The notes under the pieces were generated by a model. The model saw only the letters and a list, made by a program, of their open reading frames with translations. It ran no database searches and had not been told where the DNA came from. The translations under genes were made by a program, and so were the position numbers. A stretch of DNA of 64,000 nt, from the NCBI GenBank assembly GCA_032768795.1, contig CP136493.1:2170001-2234000 (forward strand), in the 5' to 3' direction. Numbering within the stretch: position 1 is the stretch's first letter; every line of letters starts with the position of its first letter. The stretch is from Tremella fuciformis. Taxonomy: Eukaryota > Basidiomycota > Tremellomycetes > Tremellales > Tremellaceae. Below, piece after piece: positions 8,796 to 18,485 of the stretch.

Positions 8796-9938
8796 ATGGC
8801 ACCATCGACTCGACGAATCACGTCGACAGATCCTGAGCATCAGCACATTGCTCTACCCACAAACCTACGACTACCGGTGGATACTCGACTGAGAGCCGCC
8901 GCGACCAACATGGCCCAACCCTTGGGTGATCAGCCGTCTGTGCAGCAGCTGCTCGCGCAGATCGTGCAGCTTCAGGCGGCCCTCGTCGAGCAGCAGGCGC
9001 AGCAACGGCAAGGCTCGCCTGGCGTTGGGAACCCCTCCGAGCCGAAGGCGAACCCGCCTGACACGTTTAACGGCAAGGATCCAGCCGCCTTGGAGCGGTT
9101 CATCATGCAGTGCGAGACGGTCTTCAAGCTGCAGCCGTCGAAGTTCTCTGGCGACACGCACAAGGTCATGTATGTGATCTCGTTCCTCAGGGGGTTCGTG
9201 CTCGACGCAATTCAGCCCTTGGCGACAGGGCGAGACAGCGACTTGAACGAGAACGGAGAGCATGTCGAGGCGGGCGACTACCTCGACGAGAAAATTCGGA
9301 CTTATGCTGGGCTTCGTCGCTACCTGCGCGAGAACTTTGGGGATCCCGACGCGAAGGGGACTGCTCGACGCAAGTACTTCTCGCTGCGGCAGACAGGGTC
9401 GGCAGCCGAGTACTTCGCCAAGATTCGGGAGTATACGTCAGTCCTCTCATGGGAGCTCGACGAGCAAGCAACGGCTCGTGCCAAGGAAGGGCTCTCCGAC
9501 GTGCTTCAGGACGAGGTAGCCAGGCATCCCAAGGAGTTCGAGACCTTTGCCGAGCTGCAGGCGTTTGTGGTGCGCCTCGACAACAGTCTGCGAGCAAGGG
9601 AGGCGGAGAAGAACAAGGCGGAGGGCAGGCGAGAAAAGAAGAAGACTGGACTGGGCGGCAACAACGGCGGATCTACGGTGGTTACGTCAGAGGTCGGAGC
9701 GCCGGCGACGAACCCCAGACCCTCACCTGGCCCGACAACCTCGTCGAGTCTCAACCCCGCTGCAGCCCCTCGACGAGTCTACCCTCTTCGCCCTAGGCTC
9801 ACTCCGGACGAACACGAGAGGCGAGGCAGCCAGGGCCTTTGCTTCAAGTGCGGAAACGCTGGGCATCTTGCGCGCGACTGCCCAGGCTCGTTCAATCCCG
9901 GCCAACGCGTGAAGCAGGAGCCGCAGGGGGAAGCCTGA
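8796..9938 (+). CDS. gag: Gypsy gag (capsid/nucleocapsid)
   Basis: A 380-residue protein. A Gln-rich coiled coil lies at about residues 45-70. A retrotransposon gag domain (KANPPDTFNGKDPAALERF, then KVMYVISFLRG) covers about 85-275, a basic linker follows, and one CCHC zinc knuckle CFKCGNAGHLARDC sits near the C-terminus. It assembles the virus-like particle and binds RNA. The frame overlaps pol by 100 nt in the -1 relation. A run of five G just before the stop (CAG GGG GAA GCC TGA) is a possible slip site. Confidence 0.93.
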   Translation: MAPSTRRITSTDPEHQHIALPTNLRLPVDTRLRAAATNMAQPLGDQPSVQQLLAQIVQLQAALVEQQAQQRQGSPGVGNPSEPKANPPDTFNGKDPAALERFIMQCETVFKLQPSKFSGDTHKVMYVISFLRGFVLDAIQPLATGRDSDLNENGEHVEAGDYLDEKIRTYAGLRRYLRENFGDPDAKGTARRKYFSLRQTGSAAEYFAKIREYTSVLSWELDEQATARAKEGLSDVLQDEVARHPKEFETFAELQAFVVRLDNSLRAREAEKNKAEGRREKKKTGLGGNNGGSTVVTSEVGAPATNPRPSPGPTTSSSLNPAAAPRRVYPLRPRLTPDEHERRGSQGLCFKCGNAGHLARDCPGSFNPGQRVKQEPQGEA

Positions 9939-12900
9939 GGGGTCCCGAGCTACAAGGAGAAACTCGAGGCCCCGCTCCATACACACTCTCCGCCCTCACA
10001 CCTCCTGAACACCCGACTTCACCTCCCAAATCCTCTAATCCATCGCCCACTCAACCACTCTCGACGGGGTCCGCTTCCCTCGTCGAGGAAGATCAATATG
10101 AAGAAGAAGCAGAGGACCTGGGGTCTTCGAAGGAGTCTGTACAGAGTGCTAGTGATGCTGAGGAATGCATGAGCGGTGAGGCTTGCAGGCTCAGAAGGCA
10201 TCAAGCTGTCGTAGCAGGGAAGGTGGACGGAACGGCCGCCTGCATACTGCTGGATACGGGCGCTGGCGGGACCTTCATTGATCAGGACTACGCGCAAGGC
10301 CATGGCATGACCCAACAAATGTTGGAACGGCCCCGGAAGGTTCTCCTGTTCGACGGCGAACCGTCATCTGCGGGGGAAATCACCCACGAAGTGATGGCTC
10401 CCGTGGAGGCGCTTGGGGAAACAAGTGAGGAACGGCTCGCGGTTACGCGGCTCGCAGGTGCAGACGTCGTGCTAGGGTACGACTGGATGCAAGGAAAGAA
10501 AATAGTCATGGACATGGGGGCTATGGAAGTCACCCGTGGAGCAGAACAGGTAGCCTCGTCGACGGTCGTCGAGGCTGCTACAAGTGAATTGGCCATTTTG
10601 GCTACCAGAGCGAGAAGAGAAAAAGGGGAACGCGTGCGGCTTTCGCGCAGGCGCTCTCCAAACCACATCCCTCTGCGGATCAACCGATGGGAGCAGAACA
10701 GACTCGCCGCAGAACGACTAAGAGCGACTGTCACCGACGAGCTCGAGGAAGTGGTGGGGCGCTTGGATGGGCACCTTGGGTTCGACGAGTATACCCTGTC
10801 AGAGGAGGAGTCTCAGGCGGTGCGAAGGGTTGTCCCGGAGTACTACCATGAGTTCCTCGATGTGTTCCATCCTCGTCGACCCGCCGACACGCTTCCGCCG
10901 AGTAGGGAATACGACCTACGGATCAGACTGAAGGAAGGCGCGGAACTAAGGGTCGCACCGCTCTACCAGCTGTCGCCGGAGCAGATGAGGGCGCTCAGGG
11001 ATCTCCTCGCCAAAGAGCAAGCGGCGGGCAAGATCAGGCCATCGAATGCAGCGTATGGGTCGCCGAGTTTCTTCGTTCCTAAGAAGATTCCTGGAGAATG
11101 GCGAATGGTGGTGGATTACCGAAAGCTCAACGAAGCAACCGTGTCGGACGCGTACCCCTTGCCGTTGATCTCCCAAGTCACAGCCGATCTGGCAGAGTCA
11201 GAGTGGTACACCAAGTTCGACCTACCGGGAGCATACCAGCTTCTTCGCATGGCGCCAGGACACGAAGCCTATACCGCCTTTAGGACGCCTCTGGGGATGT
11301 TCGAGTCCCTGGTAGTGCGAGATGGCTTGAAGAACGCGCCAGCAGTATTCCAGCACTTCCTCAACGAGGTGCTTAGAGAGTTCGTTGGGCGAGGAGTGGT
11401 GATCTACATCGACGACATCTTGGTCCACGCCAAGAGCCTCAACGAGCTTCGTTCCCTCACAAAGGCGGTACTCGAGGCGTTGCGGAAGGCGGGACTGTAC
11501 GTGAAAGCGTCGAAATCCGAGTTCGAGAAGAGGAAGGTCGACTTCCTGGGCTTTGTCATCTCCCGAGAAGGCGTGGGAGCGAATCCGGAGTATGTGAAAG
11601 GCGTTGTGGACTTCCCAGCACCGAGCAACCTGCTCGAAGTACGCCGGTTCTTGGGTCTGGCAAACTATTACCGCCGCTTCGTACCAAACTTTGCCAAGGT
11701 AGCGCTGCCCCTAGTGTTGCTGACAAAGAAGGGAGTTCCGTTTGGTTGGGGAGACGCGCAGGCAAGAGCCTTCGAAGAGATCAAAAGGCGAATGAGCGAG
11801 CCCCCTGTATTGGCCCATTTCGACCCTGCATTCGAGACCATCGTGCAGACCGATGCTTCGCTCTACGGGTGGGGATTTGTGATATCACAGATTAACCCCT
11901 CGACGAGCCTCGAGCACCCGATGGCCATAGAATCTGGGTCGTTTTCGGGGGCAGAGTTGAACTGGACGACTACAGAGAAGGAGTTCCTGGCGATAGTGAT
12001 GGCGTTCAAGCGGAAGCGACATCTCCTTCTGCAAGTAAGCTGTACGGTCCTCACGGATCATCACAACCTCAGCTATTGGATGGAGCCGAGGAAACTGAGT
12101 GGGCGGGTTGCGCGATGGGTCGACGCCCTGGCAGGATTCTCCTTCCGAATCGTGTATCGTCCCGGGCTCAAAGCGGCTTACCCAGACGCTCTGTCGAGGA
12201 GGCCTGACTACAAGCCTGATGGATTGGACCTGGAGGAGCAACGAGTGCAGGCCTTACCTGGGTTTGACCAAGGAAGCAAGGTCGAGACGTCGCTGGGGTA
12301 CATGCTTCGGGCACTCATCGAGGAGCCTCGACAAGGCTCGTCGAGTCCAGATCCAGAGGCAAGAGAGGATCCGCAGACGGGTACTCGGAGCACCTGGGAG
12401 GAGGATGAGGAGTTTGAGCACGCTGGAGAAGAGTTGGAGAGGATCAAGAAGGAGGAGAACGGAGTGGTGATTGATGCGGCGGGATTCCCCAAGCTGTTTG
12501 GGTTGGTTCAAAGGATGGGCCTCGACGAGCCCACACGAGCCAAGGTAGAGCCTGGCGGGGCCCTGCGACTCAATGGGCGGCTATACCTCACTGGCAAGGG
12601 CGATGGGCGGCTCCGAGCCATAAGGGATCGACATGAGGGGATCCTAGCGGGACATCCGGGAATCACCAAGATGTTGGAGTTGCTCAGGAGGGACGTCTGT
12701 TGGCTGGGGCTGCGGCGCGATGTTGAGGCCTACGTACAGGGTTGTGCCATCTGCCAGAGGACAAAGACAAGCAGGCAGCGCCCTCATGGTCTCCTCCAGA
12801 GTCTCGAAGTCCCGGAAGGCCCGTGGCAAGCAATTTCCATGGACTTCATCGAGGAGCTCCCCGGCAGCCAGGGCTTCAACTCCATCCTCGTCGTGGTAGA

Positions 12901-13909
12901 CCGCCTGACGAAGTGGGCTATCTTCGTGCCGACAACGACTCGCCTCACAACGGCGGGACTCGTCGACCTCATCATCGACAATGTCGTAGCGCAGCATGGG
13001 TTGCCAAGATCCATCGTATCTGATCGAGGGAGCAAGTTCACTAGTCGACTATGGGGAGCACTGTGTGGGGCCCTGGGGATCAAGATCAGCCTGTCGACAG
13101 CCTTCCATCCCCAAACTGACGGGCAGACAGAGCGAGTCAATCAGGTCCTCGAGCAGTACCTACGGGTATTCTGCGATCACAGACAAGACAATTGGTCGAG
13201 TCTGCTGCAGAGAGCAGCCTTCGCCTATAACAATACCCAGCACTCGGCGATCAAGATGAGCCCGTTCGAGGCGAACTTTGGGTACTCGCCGCGATGGACT
13301 GATGACTTGAGAGAGAGCGCCGAGCGAGCGGAGATACCGTCGGTCAAGGAAAAGCTTGGGTCCCTCGACGAGGTGCACCGATCTTGCCAACAAGCCATAC
13401 AGCAAGCCAATGAGCGGTACGCCAAGTATTACGATGCAAAGAGAAGGGATGCGCCAGTGTTGAAGGTGGATGATATGGTCATGCTGTCGATGGAGAACAT
13501 CAAGACTCGTCGACCCTCGAAGAAGCTCGACATCAAATGGGGGGGACCATACAAAATCCTCGCTAAGACGGGTCCATCAACGTACAAGCTGGAGCTGCCG
13601 GCGACGATGAGGGTGAGCCCGGTCTTCAACGTCCTCCGTCTTAAGCCATACCACCCGCCGAGGATCCCTGGACAGACCTACGACCCTCCGCCACCAGTGG
13701 AGGTCGACGACGAGGGCCCTAGCTATGAGGTGAAGAACGTCGTCGACTCGAGGAAAAGGGGCAGAAAGGTGGAGTACCTCGTCGAGTGGGTGGGGTACGA
13801 AGGAACAGATGAGGAGACGACCTGGGAACCAGTGGAGAACATTACTGGTGCTCTCGAAAGCGTCGGGAGCTTCCACAAAAGGAACCCAGGGAAACCAAGA
13901 GGAATATAA
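9839..13909 (+). CDS. pol: Gypsy pol: protease, RT, RNase H, integrase, chromodomain
   Basis: An open frame of 1356 codons. Domains in order: aspartic protease with LDTGAGGTF (about residue 138); RT from about 360 to 540 with WRMVVDYRKLN, KFDLPGAYQ and the catalytic YIDD; RNase H with QTDASLYGWG and EFLAIV; integrase with an HHCC zinc region (H..GHPG...C.IC) and DD35E core (SMDFIEELPG, IVSDRGSKF, FHPQTDGQTERVN); and a C-terminal chromodomain (YLVEWVGY, ETTWEP). The chromodomain makes it a chromovirus, which typically targets heterochromatin. In place of the usual FGLTNAP it has DGLKNAP. The first Met lies inside the overlap with gag, so expression as a Gag-Pol fusion by -1 frameshift is likely. 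Confidence 0.95.
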   Translation: MLQVRKRWASCARLPRLVQSRPTREAGAAGGSLRGPELQGETRGPAPYTLSALTPPEHPTSPPKSSNPSPTQPLSTGSASLVEEDQYEEEAEDLGSSKESVQSASDAEECMSGEACRLRRHQAVVAGKVDGTAACILLDTGAGGTFIDQDYAQGHGMTQQMLERPRKVLLFDGEPSSAGEITHEVMAPVEALGETSEERLAVTRLAGADVVLGYDWMQGKKIVMDMGAMEVTRGAEQVASSTVVEAATSELAILATRARREKGERVRLSRRRSPNHIPLRINRWEQNRLAAERLRATVTDELEEVVGRLDGHLGFDEYTLSEEESQAVRRVVPEYYHEFLDVFHPRRPADTLPPSREYDLRIRLKEGAELRVAPLYQLSPEQMRALRDLLAKEQAAGKIRPSNAAYGSPSFFVPKKIPGEWRMVVDYRKLNEATVSDAYPLPLISQVTADLAESEWYTKFDLPGAYQLLRMAPGHEAYTAFRTPLGMFESLVVRDGLKNAPAVFQHFLNEVLREFVGRGVVIYIDDILVHAKSLNELRSLTKAVLEALRKAGLYVKASKSEFEKRKVDFLGFVISREGVGANPEYVKGVVDFPAPSNLLEVRRFLGLANYYRRFVPNFAKVALPLVLLTKKGVPFGWGDAQARAFEEIKRRMSEPPVLAHFDPAFETIVQTDASLYGWGFVISQINPSTSLEHPMAIESGSFSGAELNWTTTEKEFLAIVMAFKRKRHLLLQVSCTVLTDHHNLSYWMEPRKLSGRVARWVDALAGFSFRIVYRPGLKAAYPDALSRRPDYKPDGLDLEEQRVQALPGFDQGSKVETSLGYMLRALIEEPRQGSSSPDPEAREDPQTGTRSTWEEDEEFEHAGEELERIKKEENGVVIDAAGFPKLFGLVQRMGLDEPTRAKVEPGGALRLNGRLYLTGKGDGRLRAIRDRHEGILAGHPGITKMLELLRRDVCWLGLRRDVEAYVQGCAICQRTKTSRQRPHGLLQSLEVPEGPWQAISMDFIEELPGSQGFNSILVVVDRLTKWAIFVPTTTRLTTAGLVDLIIDNVVAQHGLPRSIVSDRGSKFTSRLWGALCGALGIKISLSTAFHPQTDGQTERVNQVLEQYLRVFCDHRQDNWSSLLQRAAFAYNNTQHSAIKMSPFEANFGYSPRWTDDLRESAERAEIPSVKEKLGSLDEVHRSCQQAIQQANERYAKYYDAKRRDAPVLKVDDMVMLSMENIKTRRPSKKLDIKWGGPYKILAKTGPSTYKLELPATMRVSPVFNVLRLKPYHPPRIPGQTYDPPPPVEVDDEGPSYEVKNVVDSRKRGRKVEYLVEWVGYEGTDEETTWEPVENITGALESVGSFHKRNPGKPRGI

Positions 13910-14049
13910 CGCATGGACTACTGGCGGTGACGATGATCTGGATCGAGATTCGTCACCCAAGCTGAGTCCTATCCCTGCATCCCCTGTACAACATGAACAA
14001 CACGGCATATGAACATGAGCTAAGAAAGAACTATGTACACTATCTACAT
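13910..14049. other. spacer between pol and the antisense gene
   Basis: Convergent 3' ends of pol and the antisense gene, 140 bp apart. Confidence 0.6.
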
Positions 14050-15850
14050 TCACGACCCCGAACCACTCGCCTCCGCCACGTCGTCGAACATGGGCCCGAC
14101 CATCGCCCTAAGGTCCAGCCCCAGGAGCCTCGCGTGCCGCCTCGCCTCCTCGACGTGGTACGCCCTGTCCGCCGGGATGGACTGGGCCAGCGTGACATGG
14201 TGCTGAAGGACACCGATGTCGAGCCTCGTCGAGGGAGTCCACGACAAGGGAGCTGGCGCGGATGGGCGGGCAGGAGTCGACACCGGAGGCGGCGTCGGAG
14301 GCGGCACGGGAGCCGGCACGGGTTGACGAACCGACCGGCGAAGTCGGTCGGTGAAGGCGGCCGGGCCGACAACAGGCGTGGGGGCGGGAGTCGGCGAAGG
14401 CGGGTCGACATCCGCGAAGCTCACAGCCCGGCGAGCTCTGGGTGTCGAGGACGAGCCGGCGGGTCGTCGAGGAGTCGGGCTGGAGTTGAACGAGCAACCT
14501 GAGGCTGTGCCACAGGTGTAGCACTTCAACTTCGGCCCGCCTCCATCTAGGACCCTACACGGCAAGTTGTCCGAACGACACCGCTGGCATCGCTGGCGGC
14601 CGTTGAGCGTGCGGAGAGGTCGCCCTTTTGCCTGAGCCTGCAAGATCAGCGTGAGAGGCTGGAGAGTAGAAGACAACAACGCACCAGGGCCCATGGGAGG
14701 GTCCTATTCGATCCCCGGCCGAACGTCGGGTAGAATGGCCCTGGGAATGAGCGGGGACCTCAACAGATGGCGGACGTACCGAAAAAGGCGCGGTCCAGCG
14801 CATTCCTACACCGGACTCGAGGGCCAGCCTCGAGTAGCCTCGACGACGCCTCGCTTCCCTCCCCATCGGATCCTCCACTGCCCGCTTCGGATTCCCCAAC
14901 GGATCCTTCGCTGCCCGCTTCGGATCCGTCTCCCGTCGAGATGCTCCCCTCCACGACGTCTTCTCCTACACCTGCGTTGTCCACGGCGGCCGGGAGAGCA
15001 TCGGCTACCTCAGACACCCCAAGATACCGGGTTGAGGCTGAACGCAGGCGAGAGGAGTACATGCCGCCAACAGGCGACACGCGATGACGCTTTGGGGTTG
15101 GGGAGAGGGGAGGCGGTATCGTTGGCAGGGGAGTGTTGCCTGGGGAACCGGGCGACTCGACTCGACGCCGGCGGCGTGGGTTGATTGCCGGAGTCGGAGA
15201 GCGGGATGGCGGAGGCATAGAAGGCGGGGGAAGGAGAAGGATAGGCGAGCCGAGGGGGACGAGGGGATAGGGCGGTATGATGGGGGATCCGGTCCCACCA
15301 CCAATGTAGGGGCGAAGAGGCCGAGGCGAGGCCGGCTCGAACGGCAAGGAGTGGGCTTCTCGATAGCGACTCTCGCCAGCGAAAGCCGCGTCGGAAGCCT
15401 GGGAAGACGGGGGCGAGGCGTCTGAGTAGCCGCTGGACGTAGAGGAGGTAGCACAGCTACTCTCCCTAGCGGCTCTGACGGTCCCCTGGTGCCGACGGAT
15501 CTCGGCGTGTATGTCTGCTAGCGAGCGCAGAATCGCTGTACGCCCTGGGCATCAATACAAGCAGTAGGGTGGCTCAACAATCACTCACCGCTTGGCGCAG
15601 CACTGGCCGCATCCGACCAGTCGAGCTCATCGACGAGCTCGTCGATCTCCTCGACCGGTGTGGGCTCCGGAGTTCGAGGGCGGACCGCCCACCGAGGGAA
15701 CAGTCGAGGAGGGGGAGCGTTGACAGCCGACTCGGGGGAGGATGGCGGCGTCGTGGGGCTGGGGGAAGGGGTTTTGGTCATCGTGACCAGGCGTAGAGGT
15801 CGTCCTCGGAGGACGATTTTGAGGGAGGGATCGGTGGCGTTGGAGAACAT
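14050..15850 (-). CDS. antisense accessory gene inside Gypsy, Zn2Cys6-like protein
   Basis: A spliced minus-strand gene between pol and the 3' LTR. Exon 1 is 15850-15589 (start MFSNATDPSLK); a 44-nt intron with GTGAGT donor and CCCAG acceptor joins it in phase to exon 2 (15544 to about 14780, donor GTACGT). The last exon runs to the stop at 14050. Its acceptor is unresolved; an AAG at 14625 keeps phase. The protein is rich in Pro, Ser and Arg. Exon 2 has a helical stretch (TAILRSLADIHAEIRRHQG) and an acidic Gly/Ser run. The last exon has CQRCRSDNLPC, 11 residues, then CYTCGTASGC: C-x2-C-x6-C-x11-C-x2-C-x5-C, close to a fungal Zn2Cys6 cluster. It may be a DNA- or RNA-binding regulator. The function is not known to me. 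Confidence 0.6.
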
Positions 15851-15909
15851 ATGATGCGTTGGAGTGGAGAGTTGGAATGGACGGGACGAGTAGCCTCGTC
15901 GAGAGGGGG

Positions 15910-15917
15910 TTTATACC
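15910..15917 (-). promoter_or_regulatory. TATA box of the antisense gene
   Basis: Read on the minus strand as ggtataaa, 60 bp upstream of the ATG at 15850. It supports an independent promoter within the element. Confidence 0.6.
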
Positions 15918-16518
15918 TTTTGGAGGGGACATGGCGGGGACGAGGGACGAGAGGGCACTTGACGACGAGAGCAGGCAACACGACTTTTCACGACAGTTTG
16001 GCGACTTGTTGCCTAGCAACGAGCAACATGATCGACAGAAGGGCGTAGCGCGGAGCGGCAATCACCGGTTATCTCGCGGCGACTGCCGCATTGGGCAATC
16101 TGACCCCGGCCTCGTGGCCGAGGTCGACTCGAGGTCGACTTACATACGCGCAAATTCCAGCATGAGACGCCTATAGCTCAGCAACGGGCGGGCTATCCAG
16201 CACAGGGATCACCCTCGACACCACGCGCGTCGGGACACATGCGGGCTGCACACCACCTGTGCCCGTTAGTCACTCCACGACGGCAACACAGCCTACGCCC
16301 CGACTAGCGCCTAGAAAGATAGCACCAGCTGCGCGAGACCTCGAGCGACCAAGAAGGGCGGACCGTCGACGAGACCAGGCCCTGCTTACACACCCACAGA
16401 CCCTCGGGATCAGCCCTGCGAGGAATGACCAAAAGATACGGCTTAGCGCGAGGCGGGAGCAAAGGCTCACGCCATACAAGCTGCCCCGCCTCGCCCGCCA
16501 TCTCGCAGGAGCTCGATT
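15918..16518. other. non-coding 3' region of Gypsy internal part
   Basis: Probable promoter region of the antisense gene and 3' untranslated region of the sense RNA. No convincing gene. Confidence 0.5.
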
Positions 16519-16534
16519 TCAGAGGGGGGCAGAG
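16519..16534 (+). promoter_or_regulatory. polypurine tract of Gypsy
   Basis: tcagaggggggcagag directly abuts the 3' LTR. This is the expected plus-strand primer site. Confidence 0.85.
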
Positions 16535-16938
16535 TGTCACGTCGGCCACGCCTCCATGATCACCAAAGCACGCCTACGAGCCTCGTTCCAGCCCAGCACG
16601 CCTGTCAAACACGTGAGCCTATCGTCGATCCTCGAGTAGCCTCGACGACGCTCGAGTAGCCTCGACGACTTTAGAGCTCGAGCCTCGTCGATGGTGTTTC
16701 AAGGAGAAAGCCCAAGGCGGTGCAGAGGAGGGCACGGGTGATATATATACAAGTCCTCACCCGTAGACCGTCCTTAGCACCGTGGTATTGAGTCCCATGG
16801 ATAGAAAGTAACGGCGCAGCCGTGTTGTCGACGCACGAGAGGCTGTAGGACACACCTTCTCGTGGAGGACAGAGACAGATCGACAGACAGCACGTGTGAG
16901 AGGGCCTATCAGTCGACGACCGGCCAGGCCCCGTGACA
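16535..16938 (+). repeat. 3' LTR of Gypsy element
   Basis: 404 bp, one base different by eye from the 5' LTR. Followed by target duplication ctcac. Confidence 0.96.
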
Positions 16939-16943
16939 CTCAC

Positions 16944-17135
16944 TCTCTCCGTGGCACGCAATGTGGCTGAGTCGCACTCACGCTGTATCCTCGACGACCT
17001 TGTTACCTTGACAACCTTGTAACCTTGACGAGGATCCTACCTCGACATCCTCGTTTCTACCCCTTTATCCTTTATTCTTGACTCTGATATTGTGCGAGAG
17101 GGCCTCTGCCAACGGGAGAGTGCAGCATCGTGACA
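16944..17135 (-). repeat. solo LTR family B, right part
   Basis: Continues the LTR begun at 8128. Contains repeated cttg(a/t)c(a/g)a(c/g) motifs around 16990-17040 and ends gtgaca, with target duplication gagac at 17136-17140. Confidence 0.8.
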
Positions 17136-17140
17136 GAGAC

Positions 17141-18485
17141 CAAGGACGATAACAATGACAACGGGCATGCAAGGAGATTAGATGCGATCTAGCGTGGAGA
17201 GAAGACGATAGAAGAGAAGAGAGGTGACAAGAGAATGCTAGAGATTATTGGGAACGAGTAGAAACGACTTGGAGAACAAGGGAAAAATCCACGAGAGACG
17301 ATGCCAGAAGAACCAGAGAGAGAACGGACGAGAGCAGGTGGATACTTAAGAAAGAAGATTGCAGAGGATGTTCCTCAGGGATCTAGTTAACTAGTCCTCT
17401 AGATAGAACGTCTACTTAGATAATCGACCATACCAGTGACAAGAGATAGATAAGTGAAGTGAGTCTTGATCGCTCCTCACCCAGCTTGGTTCCACTCTAC
17501 TCTTGTTTGTTACTATCTGTTACAAATAGTCATTGATAGTTAGCAGCTTGAACCAATAGATCCATTTTGGTGAGCTTTAGTTGGATCTAAAACAGGTCAC
17601 CGGGTATAGGTCTGACAGTCGGGCAGTCATGTGATCCAGAGTGATTTGAGGGCTCCGAGCGAGGTTGAGACACCCTCTCAAACGTCACTGTTTGCGGCCG
17701 CCAGCACCCTTGTCGCTGCAGCCATTGTCGCCATCGTCAATTGACCGCTCGCCCACCCACAATTGACTGAGGACTAAGAGGAAGGATGGAGAGGTTCCTG
17801 GAGAGGTTCCAGGACGGGAGAGAGAGAACCCGGGAGGATATGTAGATTGTATCCCGACCGGCCCGAGGCAGGCCGGAATGCAATCGTTGCCCAAACCCAT
17901 GCTGCGACAACGGCGAGAAACGAGAAGAGGGACTTTCGTTTTCACAATCGGGGAGCTTGCGGTCAAACTTAACGACTATGCGACTTCGCCGCCCTGCAAG
18001 CCGAAGCAATTGCGAACCTGGCAAGTAAGCAATCCGATGCCAATGCAGAATCATCACTGCATGTTCGGGGGCCTTGGCCCAACGACACTGACAGCGGATA
18101 GACCACTTCCGCGAATAGCTTTTGCGTGTTGCAACATAATCAAGTAATGCATCTCTTCTTCTCGTGTTGATTTCCATCTGCGGTGCTTGGCCGGGTTACG
18201 AACTGCTACTTGGAACCGCATGAGGAGAGCGAGTGTCGGTCTGCCGAATAGGGTTCTATTTTCCTAACACGTCTGTTTTCCTCTTCGGGCGGCGGAAACA
18301 CCGATCCGTCGACCCGCCAACTCGCTACCAAGCCTCGAACAGAGGTCTCTTCGGGTCGACGGCTTGGCTGTGCAAGGGAGATGAGGGCTCTGCAGCGAGA
18401 CGAGCATCTTGATCTCGCCCACTTTTCTCACTACCTCTGACTCGCCGGCTTCACTCTCGACACTGACGCTGCGCGTCTCTTTCTT
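17141..18485. other. intergenic region upstream of membrane protein gene
   Basis: 1.3 kb without a convincing gene. It includes an LTR-like relic (gagtgatttgagggctc near 17640, also seen at about 6944) and presumably the promoter of the gene at 18486. Confidence 0.4.

Larger units (their letters stand above)
8354..16938 (+). mobile_element. complete Gypsy (chromovirus, Tf1/sushi-type) retrotransposon
   Basis: An 8585-bp element with two 404-bp LTRs differing at one base seen by eye (cttcttgtgg against cttctcgtgg), and a 5-bp target duplication ctcac (8349-8353 and 16939-16943). Order: LTR, primer site, gag, pol (protease, RT, RNase H, integrase, chromodomain), an antisense spliced gene, a purine-rich tract, LTR. 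The near-identical LTRs and intact frames point to recent insertion and probable activity. It landed inside a solo LTR of family B. Confidence 0.96.

Noticed and set aside
14651..15425. Plus-strand frames (177, 106 and 113 codons) in the Gypsy 3' region
   Set aside because: They lie opposite the antisense gene and lack splice or zinc-cluster support. The minus strand explains the region better.
8354..16938. Possible envelope gene in the extra 2.6 kb of the Gypsy element
   Set aside because: The additional gene is on the opposite strand, is spliced, and has no signal peptide, furin-like site or membrane anchor.
17737..18177. 146-codon minus-strand frame upstream of the membrane protein gene
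   Set aside because: No promoter, no splice support, no natural composition. Probably chance.
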